64,000 nt of DNA. Source: Brachybacterium vulturis (lineage in GTDB: Bacteria > Actinomycetota > Actinomycetes > Actinomycetales > Dermabacteraceae). The first letter of the stretch is position 1, and each line of letters begins with the position of its first letter. Shown here one piece after another: positions 15,867-25,120 of this stretch. The notes under the pieces were generated by a model. That model had not been told where the DNA came from and searched no databases. It worked only from the letters and a program-made list of their open reading frames with translations. A program made the position numbers and the translations under genes. The DNA lies in contig NZ_CP023563.1 in the NCBI RefSeq assembly GCF_002407185.1, forward strand, positions 186,001 to 250,000, written 5' to 3'.

Positions 15867-18488
15867 ATGCCCGCTCCGCAGTCCACTCCGCGCTCCGCCC
15901 CGCATCGCTTCGACCTCGACGTCATCGGTGCCGGGCTGCCCGTCGGGGCGGCCCGGACCGAGCTGGAGGCTGCCGCGCGCCGCGGCGCACTGGTGGTCAC
16001 GGCGCCGCCCGGCACCGGCAAGACCACCCTGGTGCCGCCGCTGGTGGCGAACCTCGCCGACGGCCTCACCCTGGTCACCCAGCCGCGCCGGGTCGCGGTC
16101 CGTGCCGCCGCCCGTCGCCTCGCCCAGCTGGATCGGACCCCGCTCGGCGGACCGGTCGGCTTCACCGTGCGCGGGCAGCGGGAGGTCGGCACCGCAACCC
16201 GGCTGGAGATGCTCACCCCGGGCGTCCTGCTGCGCCGCCTGCTCGCCGATCCGGAGCTGCCCGGGGTCGCCGCGGTGGTGCTGGACGAGGTCCACGAACG
16301 GTCCCTGGAGACGGACCTGCTGCTGGGGATGCTCGCCGAGGCCCGGCAGCTGCGCGAGGATCTGCTGGTCGGAGCGATGTCGGCGACGCTCGATGCGGCG
16401 GCCGTGGCGGCCGTGCTGGACGGCGCCGCGATCGTGGAGGTCCCCAGCGCCCTGCACCCGCTGAGCATCGACCACGCCCCCTCCACCGCCCCCCGCCTCG
16501 ACGTCCGCGGCATCACCCGCGAGTATCTCGACCACCTGGCCCGCACCGCCGCCCGGGCGCAGCGCGCGCAGGGCAGCGATGCCCTGGTCTTCCTGCCCGG
16601 CGCCCGTGAGGTCGACGCGGTGGTCTCGCGCCTGCAGGAGCTGGTCGGCGACGAGGTGGAGGTGCTCGCCCTGCACGGCAGGCTGCCCGCCGCGCAGCAG
16701 GACCGTGCCACCGGCGGCCGGCGCCCCGGCGAGAGACCCCGGATCGTGGTCTCCACCGCGCTCGCGGAGAGCTCCCTCACCGTGCCCGGGGTGCACCTGG
16801 TCGTCGACGCGGGGCTCTCCCGTCAGGTGCGCCGGGACCGGGCCCGGGACATGTCGGGCCTGGTCACCGTCAGCGCCTCCCGGGCCGCGGCCGAGCAGCG
16901 GGCCGGTCGCGCCGCCCGCCAGGGGCCCGGCCAGGCGGTGCGGGTGTTCTCGGAGGCGGAGCTGGCAGGGATGCCCGCGCAGTCCCCGCCGGAGATCACC
17001 GCCACCGACCTCACCGACGCCGCCCTGTGGCTGGCCTGCTGGGGCACCCCGCGCGGGGACGGGCTGCCGCTGCTCACCCCGCCGCCGCGCGCCGAGATCA
17101 TCGCCGCCGAGCAGACCCTGCAGGCCCTGGGTCTGGTGGACGAGGAGGGCCGGCCCACTCCGTCGGGCACCCGCGTGGCCCGCCTGCCGGTGGGGGTCCG
17201 GGAGGCTCGCGCCCTGCTCGACGGAGCACGACGGCTGCCGGGCCGGGAGGCGGCGCGCACGGCCGCCGAGGTGGTCGCGGCGGTCTCGGACGATCACCGG
17301 CCGGCCGGGGCGGATCTCCCCCGCCTGCTGCAGGACCTGCGCTCGGGCCGCGCCCCGGGGGCGGAGCGGTGGCGGCGCGAACGGGACCGGCTCACCCGCA
17401 TCGCCCGGAGCGCGCCCGTCACCTCCCAGGCGGGACCTGCCCGCCCGCGGCCGCCGGCAGCACCGGAGGCACCGGATGCCGCGCACGAGGCGGGCATCGT
17501 GCTCGCCCTCGCCCGCCCCGAGCGGATCGCCCGCCGCACCGAAGCCGGGTCCCGCTCCTACCTGCTCGCCTCCGGCACCCGCGCCGCGCTGCCCGAGGGC
17601 AGTGCGCTGGCGTCCGCCCCCTGGCTGGTGGTGTGGGAGGTGCAACGGGCCGCAGGGCGTGCGGCCGACGGCACCGGGGCGGTGATCCGCGCCGCCGCCC
17701 CGCTGACCGAGCAGGACGCCCTGCTCCTCGGTGCCGGGCTGCTGCTCGAGGAGCGCACCGCTCTCCTGGAGAACGGCACGGTGCGCGCCCGGCAGCGGCG
17801 TGCCCTCGGCGCGATCGAGCTGTCCTCGACGCCGGTGGCCGCGACCGCCCGCGACACCGTGCCGGCCGTGCTGGCCGCGGTGCGGGCCCGAGGGCTCGAC
17901 GCACTGCCCGACGATCCCGGGGCCGCGGCGCTGCGGGCCCGGCTCGCGCTGATCCACCGTGAGCTCGGCGACCCCTGGCCCGCCATGGACGAGGCCTCGC
18001 TGCTCGCGGACCTCGAGACCTGGCTGGCCCCGCAGCTGTCGGCCCGCACCACGAAGCTCTCCGCAATCGACCTGAAGGGCGGTCTGCGTCACCTGCTGCC
18101 CTGGCCGGAGGCGTCCGAGCTGGCGGGACTGGCCCCGGAGCGGCTCGCCGTGCCCTCGGGCGGCACCGCCCGCATCGACTACCCCGCACCCGACGCGGAG
18201 GACGGCCGTCCGGTGGTCTCGGTGAAGCTGCAGGAGGTGTTCGGCCTCGCCGAGACCCCCCGCCTGGTGCGCGGCCGGGTGCCGGTGCTGTTCCATCTGC
18301 TCTCGCCGGCCCGTCGGCCGCTCGCCGTCACCGATGACCTGCGCTCCTTCTGGGACGGCCCCTACCAGGAGGTGCGCAAGGAGATGCGCGGCCGGTACCC
18401 GAAGCATCCCTGGCCGGAGGATCCGTGGACCGCTCCGGCCACCGCCCGCACCACGCGGGGAGCTCGGCACAGCACGCGGCGCGGGTGA
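15867..18488 (+). CDS. hrpB: ATP-dependent RNA helicase HrpB
   Basis: An 873-residue DEAH-box helicase, the usual HrpB length. Walker A is APPGTGKTT (residues 46-54) and Walker B is LDEVHERSLETDLLLG (DEVH variant). The SAT motif is MSATLD and motif VI is EQRAGRAARQGPGQAVR. A C-terminal HrpB domain follows, with IDLKGGLRHLLPWPEA and PVVSVKLQEVFGL. It probably remodels RNA or ribonucleoprotein; the precise role in bacteria is poorly defined. The ATG at 15867 is the first plausible start after the lipoprotein gene; 52 bp later the DUF3817 gene begins. Confidence 0.93.
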   Translation: MPAPQSTPRSAPHRFDLDVIGAGLPVGAARTELEAAARRGALVVTAPPGTGKTTLVPPLVANLADGLTLVTQPRRVAVRAAARRLAQLDRTPLGGPVGFTVRGQREVGTATRLEMLTPGVLLRRLLADPELPGVAAVVLDEVHERSLETDLLLGMLAEARQLREDLLVGAMSATLDAAAVAAVLDGAAIVEVPSALHPLSIDHAPSTAPRLDVRGITREYLDHLARTAARAQRAQGSDALVFLPGAREVDAVVSRLQELVGDEVEVLALHGRLPAAQQDRATGGRRPGERPRIVVSTALAESSLTVPGVHLVVDAGLSRQVRRDRARDMSGLVTVSASRAAAEQRAGRAARQGPGQAVRVFSEAELAGMPAQSPPEITATDLTDAALWLACWGTPRGDGLPLLTPPPRAEIIAAEQTLQALGLVDEEGRPTPSGTRVARLPVGVREARALLDGARRLPGREAARTAAEVVAAVSDDHRPAGADLPRLLQDLRSGRAPGAERWRRERDRLTRIARSAPVTSQAGPARPRPPAAPEAPDAAHEAGIVLALARPERIARRTEAGSRSYLLASGTRAALPEGSALASAPWLVVWEVQRAAGRAADGTGAVIRAAAPLTEQDALLLGAGLLLEERTALLENGTVRARQRRALGAIELSSTPVAATARDTVPAVLAAVRARGLDALPDDPGAAALRARLALIHRELGDPWPAMDEASLLADLETWLAPQLSARTTKLSAIDLKGGLRHLLPWPEASELAGLAPERLAVPSGGTARIDYPAPDAEDGRPVVSVKLQEVFGLAETPRLVRGRVPVLFHLLSPARRPLAVTDDLRSFWDGPYQEVRKEMRGRYPKHPWPEDPWTAPATARTTRGARHSTRRG

Positions 18489-18540
18489 CCCTGCTCGCGG
18501 CACCCAGCGCACATCGAGCCGCACCTGGCACCATCAGGGC

Positions 18541-19008
18541 ATGCATCTGCTCTCCACCCCGTCCCGTCTGTACCGAGTGCTGGCCCTCGCCGAAGTGGTC
18601 ACCTGGACCCTCCTGCTGGGCGGCATGTTCGTGAAGTACGTGCTGCAGTCCACCGAGCTGCTGGTGCGGATCGGCGGTGGTCTGCACGGCTTCACCTTCC
18701 TCTCCTACGTGGTGGTGACGGTGCTGGTCGCGGTCGATCAGCGCTGGCGGCTGAAGGACCTGCTGCTGGGGATCGGCTCCGCGGTGATCCCGTACCTCAC
18801 AGTGCCCTTCGAACGTTCGGCGCACCGCCGCGGCCTGCTCGGTGAGACCTGGCGGCTGCGCGCGGAGCAGGGCCGCACGGCCCCGCAGCGCCTCGTGTCC
18901 CTCGCACTGCGCCATCCGCTCCCGGCGGCCCTGATCGCGATCGTCGGCGTCGCGATCGTGTTCTCGATCCTGCTCTCGCTGGGCCCGCCCACCGAGTGGT
19001 TCGACTGA
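18541..19008 (+). CDS. DUF3817 membrane protein
   Basis: A 155-residue protein with four hydrophobic segments. LYRVLALAEVVTWTLLLGGMFVKYV and GGLHGFTFLSYVVV are the hallmark of the actinobacterial DUF3817 family. The function is unknown; family members are small integral membrane proteins. The ATG at 18541 fits the family N-terminus. A separate promoter is possible in the 52 bp after hrpB. Confidence 0.88.
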   Translation: MHLLSTPSRLYRVLALAEVVTWTLLLGGMFVKYVLQSTELLVRIGGGLHGFTFLSYVVVTVLVAVDQRWRLKDLLLGIGSAVIPYLTVPFERSAHRRGLLGETWRLRAEQGRTAPQRLVSLALRHPLPAALIAIVGVAIVFSILLSLGPPTEWFD

Positions 19009-19137
19009 GGCGAGCACCCCTTCACGACCGGGTCGAGCCGCGGCCTCTGTCGAGGACGTCCGGCCACGTCTCCTGACCCGTCCGTGACGGCAGCCGAGGG
19101 GTCCGACAGCCGACCCCGCCGCCCGTAGACTCCTTCC

Positions 19138-20358
19138 GTGCGCTGCCCTCATTTCGACTCCGGCGCGTGCAGGTCCTGCACGCTGCTGGACCTCCCGCGC
19201 CCGCGGCAGCTCGCCGAGGGACGGGCCCGGGTCGAGCAGCTGGTGGCCCCCTTCCTCGCCCCCGGCACGCAGTGGGATCCGCCGATCGTCGGTCCCGAGG
19301 CGGGGTTCCGCGCCCGGGGGAAGATGGCGGTGGGCGGCACCGCTCAGGCACCGGTGCTGACCCTGCCGGGGCAGTCCGCGGGCACGGACCTGTGCGACTG
19401 CCCGCTGTACCCGCCGGGCGTCGAGGAGGTCCTGGGCGGTGCGAAGGAGCTGATCCGACGCGCGCAGGTGCCGCCCTACGACGTCGCGAGGCGTCGCGGG
19501 GAGATCAAGAACGTGCTGGTCACCGCCTCGCCCGACGGGGAGCATCTGCTGCGGCTGGTGCTGCGCAGCGAGCGCGCGCTGGAGCGGATCCGCGAGCACC
19601 TGCCCGCGCTGCTGGACGCCCACCCGTCCGTCGTCGCGGTCACCGCGAACATCCACCCCGACCACACCACCGCGGTCGAGGGCGAGCAGGAGATCCACCT
19701 CGCCGGCGCCGCCTCGATCGCGATCCGCACCGGGGACGTCACCCTGTTCTCCCGCCCGCAGTCCTTCCTGCAGACGAACACCGAGGTCGCCGGGCAGCTC
19801 TACCGCCAGGCCGCGAGCTGGGTGCGCGAGATCGCGGAGGAGCACGGCGACGCAGGGCCCGCCGGTGCCCCGCGGATCTGGGACCTGTACTGCGGGCTCG
19901 GCGGCTTCGCCCTCCACGTGGCGCGTGCCGTCCCCCGCGCCCGCGTCACCGGGGTCGAGGTCTCCGCGCAGGCGATCGACGGTGCCCGCGAGGCCGCTGC
20001 GGCGGCGGGGATCGGGTCGGCGACCTTCCTCGCGGACGACGCCACCCGCTGGGCGGTCGACGCGGCGGCCGGTGCGGACGGCCCGCCCGACCTGGTCGTG
20101 GTCAATCCGCCCCGGCGCGGTCTGGGCACTGAGCTCGCCGGCTGGCTGGAGCGCTCCGGGGTGGCCGATGTGATCTACTCCAGCTGCCACCCGACCACCC
20201 TCGCCGCCGATCTCGCGGCGATGCCCTCGCTGCGCGTGGTCGCCGGCCGCTACGTGGACATGTTCCCGCACACCGCGCACGCCGAGGTGATCGTGCGTCT
20301 GCGCCGCACCGACCTGGCACAGTGGGGCCCGACCCCCGTCTTCGAAGGAGCCCCATGA
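19138..20358 (+). CDS. rlmC: 23S rRNA (uracil-C5)-methyltransferase, RlmC/RumA family
   Basis: A 406-residue SAM-dependent RNA methyltransferase. Cys3, Cys11 and Cys14 (CPHFDSGACRSC) plus Cys86/Cys88 would hold a 4Fe-4S cluster. There is no N-terminal TRAM domain, which favours RlmC over RlmD. The SAM-binding segment is DLYCGLGGFALHVA; the NPPRRGLG motif and the nucleophile in SSCHPTT are present. Start is GTG at 19138, with no strong ribosome site. It overlaps the next gene by 4 bp (ATGA). It is first in a coupled run with the SRPBCC protein and asparaginase. Confidence 0.88.
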   Translation: MRCPHFDSGACRSCTLLDLPRPRQLAEGRARVEQLVAPFLAPGTQWDPPIVGPEAGFRARGKMAVGGTAQAPVLTLPGQSAGTDLCDCPLYPPGVEEVLGGAKELIRRAQVPPYDVARRRGEIKNVLVTASPDGEHLLRLVLRSERALERIREHLPALLDAHPSVVAVTANIHPDHTTAVEGEQEIHLAGAASIAIRTGDVTLFSRPQSFLQTNTEVAGQLYRQAASWVREIAEEHGDAGPAGAPRIWDLYCGLGGFALHVARAVPRARVTGVEVSAQAIDGAREAAAAAGIGSATFLADDATRWAVDAAAGADGPPDLVVVNPPRRGLGTELAGWLERSGVADVIYSSCHPTTLAADLAAMPSLRVVAGRYVDMFPHTAHAEVIVRLRRTDLAQWGPTPVFEGAP

Positions 20359-21068
20359 CCGCGAGCCCGACCAGCCAGCTCACCGACGTCACCCGCACCG
20401 TCACTCCCACGTCGGGGGGCCATGTCGTGGCCCTCTCCCAGCCCTTCGCGGTGCATCCCGAGGAGCTGTGGTCCGCGCTGACCATCGGCTCCCACCTGGA
20501 GCTGTGGTTCGGGCGGGCCAGCGGCGAGGTGGTCGAGGGCGGCCGCTACGAGCTGCCCGACATGGAGACCAGCGGTACCGTGCTCGCCGTCGAGGAGCCC
20601 CGCCGGCTGCTGCTGACCTGGGAGTTCGGCAAGAGCAGGAACCAGATGGAGCTGCTGGTCGAGTCCGTCGCGCCCGAGCAGCCGACGGTCCCGGCCTCGG
20701 AAGCCGCCGCCGGGTCCGACGCCGCCGCCCAGCCGGTCGCCACCACCTCGCAGGTCGCCACCCGCTTCACCCTGCGCCACACCGTCCCGGCCGACGCCCA
20801 CTGGCAGGCCTTCGGCCCGGCCGCGACCGGTTGCGGCTGGGATGCGGCGCTGTACGGGCTGGCCCTGCACCTCGCGGACCCGGCGGCCGATCAGCTGCCG
20901 CGGCTGAGCCGTTTCGCCGCCTCGCCCGAGGGCGCAGAGTTCACCCGCGCCACCGCGGACGCCTGGTTCCAGGCGCACGTCGCCTCCGGAGCGGACAAGA
21001 AGCCGGCCCGCAAGGCGTCGGTGCGCACCGCGGCGTTCTACCTCGGCGAGGAGCCGGAGCTGTCGTGA
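20355..21068 (+). CDS. SRPBCC/AHSA1-like domain protein
   Basis: A 237-residue soluble protein of the START/Bet v1-like (SRPBCC) superfamily. It has HPEELWSALTIGSHLELWFG near the N-terminus, GTVLAVEEPRRLLLTWEF in the middle and HWQAFGPAATGCGWDAALYG followed by a helix. An Ala/Pro linker (residues 108-134) interrupts the fold. Such proteins bind hydrophobic ligands or act as Hsp90 co-chaperone-like factors; no specific role can be given. AAGGAG precedes the ATG at 20355, which overlaps the methyltransferase stop. The downstream asparaginase overlaps in turn (GTGA). Confidence 0.82.
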   Translation: MTASPTSQLTDVTRTVTPTSGGHVVALSQPFAVHPEELWSALTIGSHLELWFGRASGEVVEGGRYELPDMETSGTVLAVEEPRRLLLTWEFGKSRNQMELLVESVAPEQPTVPASEAAAGSDAAAQPVATTSQVATRFTLRHTVPADAHWQAFGPAATGCGWDAALYGLALHLADPAADQLPRLSRFAASPEGAEFTRATADAWFQAHVASGADKKPARKASVRTAAFYLGEEPELS

Positions 21069-22051
21069 GCAGGAGGGTCGCGCTGCTGTCGCTCGGCGGC
21101 ACCATCAACATGACCCAGGACGCCTCCGGCGGCAACGCCCGTCCCGACGACGGCGTCGGCGAGCACCTGCTGGTCGCCGTCGACGGGGCCCGGATCGACG
21201 CGCACCCGCTGGCGAACGTCTCCTCCTCGGACGTGCGCCCCCACCACCTCTCCGCAGTGCTCGCCAGCGCCCGGGCCGCGGTCGACGAGGGCGCCGACGG
21301 GGTGGTGCTCACCCACGGCACGGACACCCTCGAGGAGACCGCGTTCCTGCTGGAGCGCTACTGGGACCGGGAGGCGCCGCTGGTGGTCACCGGCGCGATG
21401 CGACCGGCCAGCGACCTCGGGGCCGATGGGCCGGCGAACCTGCGCGACGCGGTGCGTGCGGCGACGGCGTCCTCTGCCCGGGGGCTCGGCGTGCTGGTGG
21501 TCCTGGACGGCCACGCCCACCTCGCCGACCAGGTCACCAAGGCCTCCTCCCGGTCGGTCTCCGCCTTCGCCTCGGCCCCCTCGGGACCGTTGGCGATCAT
21601 CGAGCAGGACGATCTGCGCCTGCTGCACCGCCCGCTGTCCCGCACCGCGCGGCTCCCGGGCTCCCCGCCGGACCACTTCCCGGCCGTGCCCGTGCTCGCC
21701 GCGGGGCTCGACGAGGACCTCGCGCTCCTGGACCACATCCCGCCGGAGCAGCTGGCAGGGCTCGTCATCGCGGGGGTCGGGATGGGGCACGTCTCCCCCG
21801 CCGCGATGCCCCGGCTGCGGCGTCTGCTGGAGGGCGGGATCCCCGTCGTCGTCGCCTCCCGCACCTGGTACGGCGGGACCTCCACCCACCATTACGCCTA
21901 TCCCGGCTCCGAGGTGGACCTGCTGGACGCCGGCGCCGTCATGGCCGGTCTCCTCCCGCCGGCGAAGGCGCGCCTGCTGCTGCAGACGCTGCTCGCCGAC
22001 GGTGCGGACCCGGACCGGATCCGCGAGGCCTTCGGGGCCTTCGCCTCGTAG
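21065..22051 (+). CDS. ansA: L-asparaginase, type I/II family
   Basis: A 328-residue enzyme that hydrolyses L-asparagine to aspartate and ammonia. Both catalytic threonine regions are present: LLSLGGTINM (Thr13) and VLTHGTDTLEETAF (Thr86-Asp87). VTGAMRPASDLGADGPANL is the third conserved block. No signal peptide is visible, so it is probably cytoplasmic. The GTG start at 21065 overlaps the preceding stop, indicating translational coupling. It may supply ammonia or aspartate; no amino-acid transporter is adjacent. Confidence 0.92.
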   Translation: MSRRVALLSLGGTINMTQDASGGNARPDDGVGEHLLVAVDGARIDAHPLANVSSSDVRPHHLSAVLASARAAVDEGADGVVLTHGTDTLEETAFLLERYWDREAPLVVTGAMRPASDLGADGPANLRDAVRAATASSARGLGVLVVLDGHAHLADQVTKASSRSVSAFASAPSGPLAIIEQDDLRLLHRPLSRTARLPGSPPDHFPAVPVLAAGLDEDLALLDHIPPEQLAGLVIAGVGMGHVSPAAMPRLRRLLEGGIPVVVASRTWYGGTSTHHYAYPGSEVDLLDAGAVMAGLLPPAKARLLLQTLLADGADPDRIREAFGAFAS

Positions 22052-22061
22052 CACGGGCCGT

Positions 22062-22484
22062 TCAGACGGAGCGGCAGAGGCAGAACGGGTGGCCGGCGGG
22101 GTCGAGATAGACGCGGAAGCTGCCCGAGCCCGAGGGCTGGTGCTCATGGACCACCGCCCCCAGGGCCAGTGCCCGCGGCTCGGCCGCCTCGATGTCGGAG
22201 ACGGCGAGGTCGAGATGGAACTGCTGGGGATGGGTGCCGCCCGGCCAGGTGGGGCGCTGGTAGTCGTCGATCCGCTGGAAGGCGAGGGAGGCCTGCCCGT
22301 CGGGCTCCTCAGCCGAGACCCTGCCGCGCGGCGGGAGCAGCTCGGCCCAGTCCGAGTCGCTGCCCTCCTGAACGCGCCAGCCCAGGAGCTTGGCGTAGAA
22401 GGTCGCGAGCTGCAGCGCGTCGGGGCAGTCCAGGACGATGACATCGAGGACGGGGAGGGCGGGTTCCTGCTCGAGGTTCTCCAT
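22062..22484 (-). CDS. VOC-family (glyoxalase-like) protein
   Basis: A 140-residue protein with the paired beta-alpha-beta-beta-beta pattern of vicinal-oxygen-chelate proteins. LDVIVLDCPDALQLATFYAKLLGW opens the first half and HPQQFHLDLAVSDIEAAEPRALALGA the second. It ends in FRVYLDPAGHPFCLC, the usual metal-site end. The substrate is unknown; many relatives are annotated as lactoylglutathione-lyase-like. It is convergent with asparaginase (10 bp gap). The ATG at 22484 follows GGTGGGG. Confidence 0.85.
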   Translation of the reverse strand: MENLEQEPALPVLDVIVLDCPDALQLATFYAKLLGWRVQEGSDSDWAELLPPRGRVSAEEPDGQASLAFQRIDDYQRPTWPGGTHPQQFHLDLAVSDIEAAEPRALALGAVVHEHQPSGSGSFRVYLDPAGHPFCLCRSV

Positions 22485-22692
22485 GACCCCACCGTAGGAG
22501 TCGACAGCCGTCCGGCGGAAGAGGCGCGACGGGCACGGCCCGGGCGGCGGGTCCCGGTGCGGCCGCCCCCGACGATCCCGGACCACCGAGGTGATGTCCG
22601 CCCTCGGCGGAGCCTCCGGGACGCCACGGCACCGCCCGCAGTGACAGACTGGAGGTACACCCGTGCGCCATCGACCGTCGAAAGGTGAACTG

Positions 22693-23607
22693 ATGACCGT
22701 TCCTGCTGATCCGACCCCCGCCCTGCAGGAGTACGCCCGGCCGGAGAAGCTGGTGAGCACGCAGTGGCTCGCCGATCAGCTCGCCGCCGGCCGCCCCGAG
22801 GGCCTGGTCGTCGTCGAGTCCGACGAGGACGTGCTGCTGTACGAGACCGGCCACATCCCCGGCGCGGTGAAGATCGACTGGCACCTGGACCTCAACGATC
22901 CGGTCACCCGCGACTACGTCGACGGCGCCGGCTTCGCCACGCTCATGGACGCCTCCGGCATTTCCCGCGAGACCACCGTGGTGATCTACGGCGACAAGTC
23001 GAACTGGTGGGCCGCCTACGCGCTGTGGGTCTTCGAGCTGTTCGGCCACCAGGACGTGCGCCTGCTCGACGGCGGCCGCGCCGCCTGGCAGGCCGAGGGC
23101 CGCGAGCTGACCACCTCCGAGCAGGGCAAGCCCGCCCCCACCACCGGCTACCCGGTCGTGGAGCGCCAGGACGCCCCGATCCGCGCCTACCGCGAGGACG
23201 TGCTGGACTTCCTCGGCGGGCCGCTGATCGACGTGCGCTCCCCGCAGGAGTACACCGGCGAGCGCACCCACATGCCGGACTACCCGCAGGAGGGCACCGT
23301 GCGCGGCGGGCACATCCCCACCGCCCGCTCCGTGCCGTGGGCCCGCGCCGCCGCCGAGGACGGCCGGTTCAGGACGCGCGCCGAGCTGGAGCAGATCTAC
23401 CAGTCCGAGCTCGGCTTCGACGCCGCCACGGCGACGGTCGTGTACTGCCGCATCGGCGAGCGCTCGGCCCACACCTGGTTCGTGCTCACCCACCTGCTGG
23501 GCTTCACGGACGTGCGCAACTACGACGGCTCCTGGACCGAATGGGGCAACGGCGTGCGCCTGCCGATCGCGCAGGGCACCGAGCCGGGTGAGGTCCCCGT
23601 CCGATGA
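22693..23607 (+). CDS. sseA: Thiosulfate/3-mercaptopyruvate sulfurtransferase (two rhodanese domains)
   Basis: A 304-residue tandem-rhodanese enzyme. The inactive first domain holds [20 protein letters not shown], and the active second domain has the catalytic loop [14 protein letters not shown] with its persulfide cysteine. CRIGERS is the SseA-type loop of mycobacterial relatives. It would move sulfane sulfur from thiosulfate or mercaptopyruvate to an acceptor. It overlaps the SufE-like gene by 4 bp, making SufE the likely acceptor. The ATG at 22693 is preceded by AAAGGTGA. Confidence 0.92.
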   Translation: MTVPADPTPALQEYARPEKLVSTQWLADQLAAGRPEGLVVVESDEDVLLYETGHIPGAVKIDWHLDLNDPVTRDYVDGAGFATLMDASGISRETTVVIYGDKSNWWAAYALWVFELFGHQDVRLLDGGRAAWQAEGRELTTSEQGKPAPTTGYPVVERQDAPIRAYREDVLDFLGGPLIDVRSPQEYTGERTHMPDYPQEGTVRGGHIPTARSVPWARAAAEDGRFRTRAELEQIYQSELGFDAATATVVYCRIGERSAHTWFVLTHLLGFTDVRNYDGSWTEWGNGVRLPIAQGTEPGEVPVR

Positions 23608-24086
23608 ACGACAGCGCGATGAACGAGCGCACGATGAGCGACAGCACCGCCCTGCCCGGGGCCTTCGCCGAGATCGCGGACGACTTCCACGCCCTGTCCG
23701 GTCGGGACCGGCTGCAGCTGCTGCTGGACTTCTCGAACGATCTGCCGGCCCTGCCCGAGCGCTATGCCGACCATCCCGAGCTGCTCGAGCCGGTGCCCGA
23801 GTGCCAGTCCCCGATCTTCCTGATCACGGAGGTCCAGGGCACGGGCCGGGAGGCGACGGCACGGCTGTTCTTCTCGGCCCCGCCGGAGGCGCCGACCACG
23901 CGCGGCTTCGCCTCGATCCTCGCCGAGGCGCTCGATGGCCGCACCGTCGGCGAGGTGCTGGACACCCCCGAGTCGGTCACCGGCGCGCTGGGATTGGCCG
24001 AGGTGGTCAGTCCGCTGCGGCTGAACGGCATGGCCGGGATGCTGGTCCGGATCAAGCGGCAGCTCGCGGAGAAGTCCGCGCCCTGA
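23604..24086 (+). CDS. sufE: SufE-like sulfur acceptor protein
   Basis: A 160-residue SufE-family protein that takes persulfide sulfur from a desulfurase or sulfurtransferase and passes it to iron-sulfur cluster assembly. The acceptor cysteine is Cys67 in [29 protein letters not shown] is also typical. The first 15 residues are an extra Met-rich leader ([14 protein letters not shown]), so initiation at a later ATG is possible. The overlap with sseA (ATGA) implies a shared job, as in the SseA-SufE gene pair known from mycobacteria. Confidence 0.9.
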   Translation: MNDSAMNERTMSDSTALPGAFAEIADDFHALSGRDRLQLLLDFSNDLPALPERYADHPELLEPVPECQSPIFLITEVQGTGREATARLFFSAPPEAPTTRGFASILAEALDGRTVGEVLDTPESVTGALGLAEVVSPLRLNGMAGMLVRIKRQLAEKSAP

Positions 24087-24174
24087 CCTCACCCTGACGT
24101 CCGGGCGGCGACGGCGCTCCACCGCGAAGCGGTGAGCCGCCCCGCGTTCTCCCGGTGCCGCGCCCGCGCCCAGC

Positions 24175-25008
24175 TCAGGTCCGTGGCGGGGTGCGCGGCG
24201 GGGTGCGGGTGCTCCCGTACCGCTCGTACGCCCTCTCCGCCCCGCTGCGCAGCGCGCCGAAGGCGGCACGGCCGGCCTCGGACTGCGCGAACTCGAAGGC
24301 CGACCGGGCCCGTCGGCCGAGGTCAGCGCGCTCCTCGGCGGTGGCGTGCGCGTCCCCGGGGCCGCCGGCGGGCGAGGCGAAGCCCTCATCGGCCTCCCCC
24401 CGCACCACCCGCTCGTGGCGGTCCCGGGCCACCGTCAGCTCGAGCGGCACCCGCACCTGGCGCACCAGCGCCGCCCGCACCTCCTCCCGGATCCGTCGCG
24501 CCTGCGCCTCGAGATGCTCTTCGAGCCCCTCCGCACCGTCATCGAGCGCGTGCGCCCGGCACAGCAGATAGGACGCGAGGTCGGAGGCGACCTCGGGGGA
24601 GAGCCCGTAGGCGTCGGAGGAACCCCGCGCATCCCGCAGCTCCACCGCGTCATCGCGCTCGAGCGGACTGGGGGCGATGTCGACCGCGCTGAGCACGTCC
24701 TCGACGAAGGCCTGGAAGCTCGCCTCCCCGGGGACGTCGGCGCGGCGCAGCTCGGCCCGGCTGGCGTCCGCCGGCGGCAGCGGCACCCGGGTCACGCCCT
24801 CGCGCGCGAACTCGTCCTGCGCGGCGCGCCGCAGCAGGCGGCGGGCGGCGCGCTCCAGATGGCCGGCGTCCGCGTCGCGCGGGATCTCGGGGGCCACGGC
24901 CCGGGCATCGGCGATCACCGACGCGCGCAGCGTCGAGGTCTCGGCGCGCCGGCGCACCGTGGACGGGAGCGCGGCGAGCCGCTCTCGGAGCGTGAAGATC
25001 TGCACCAC
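24175..25008 (-). CDS. Hypothetical protein, helical
   Basis: A 277-residue soluble, Arg/Glu/Ala-rich protein with long predicted helices and no signal peptide or membrane segment. LRERLAALPSTVRRRAETST begins the protein. The centre has DVLSAVDIAPSPLERDDAVEL and SPEVASDLASYLLCRAHALDDG, and the tail ends in TPPRT repeats. I do not recognise the family. Adjacent GTG codons at 25008 and 25005 can both start; AGGAGG lies 7-10 nt upstream. It is divergent from the M20 hydrolase gene (112 bp). Confidence 0.7.
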   Translation of the reverse strand: MVQIFTLRERLAALPSTVRRRAETSTLRASVIADARAVAPEIPRDADAGHLERAARRLLRRAAQDEFAREGVTRVPLPPADASRAELRRADVPGEASFQAFVEDVLSAVDIAPSPLERDDAVELRDARGSSDAYGLSPEVASDLASYLLCRAHALDDGAEGLEEHLEAQARRIREEVRAALVRQVRVPLELTVARDRHERVVRGEADEGFASPAGGPGDAHATAEERADLGRRARSAFEFAQSEAGRAAFGALRSGAERAYERYGSTRTPPRTPPRT

Positions 25009-25120
25009 GGGTGCACCTCCTGCGGGAGCGGGCTGGTCCTCCCCATCGTACGGACGCCGACGGCGGGTGGCCACGGCGCCGAGTACGGTGAGACCCCCGA
25101 ACCACCAGGAGGACCCCGGC

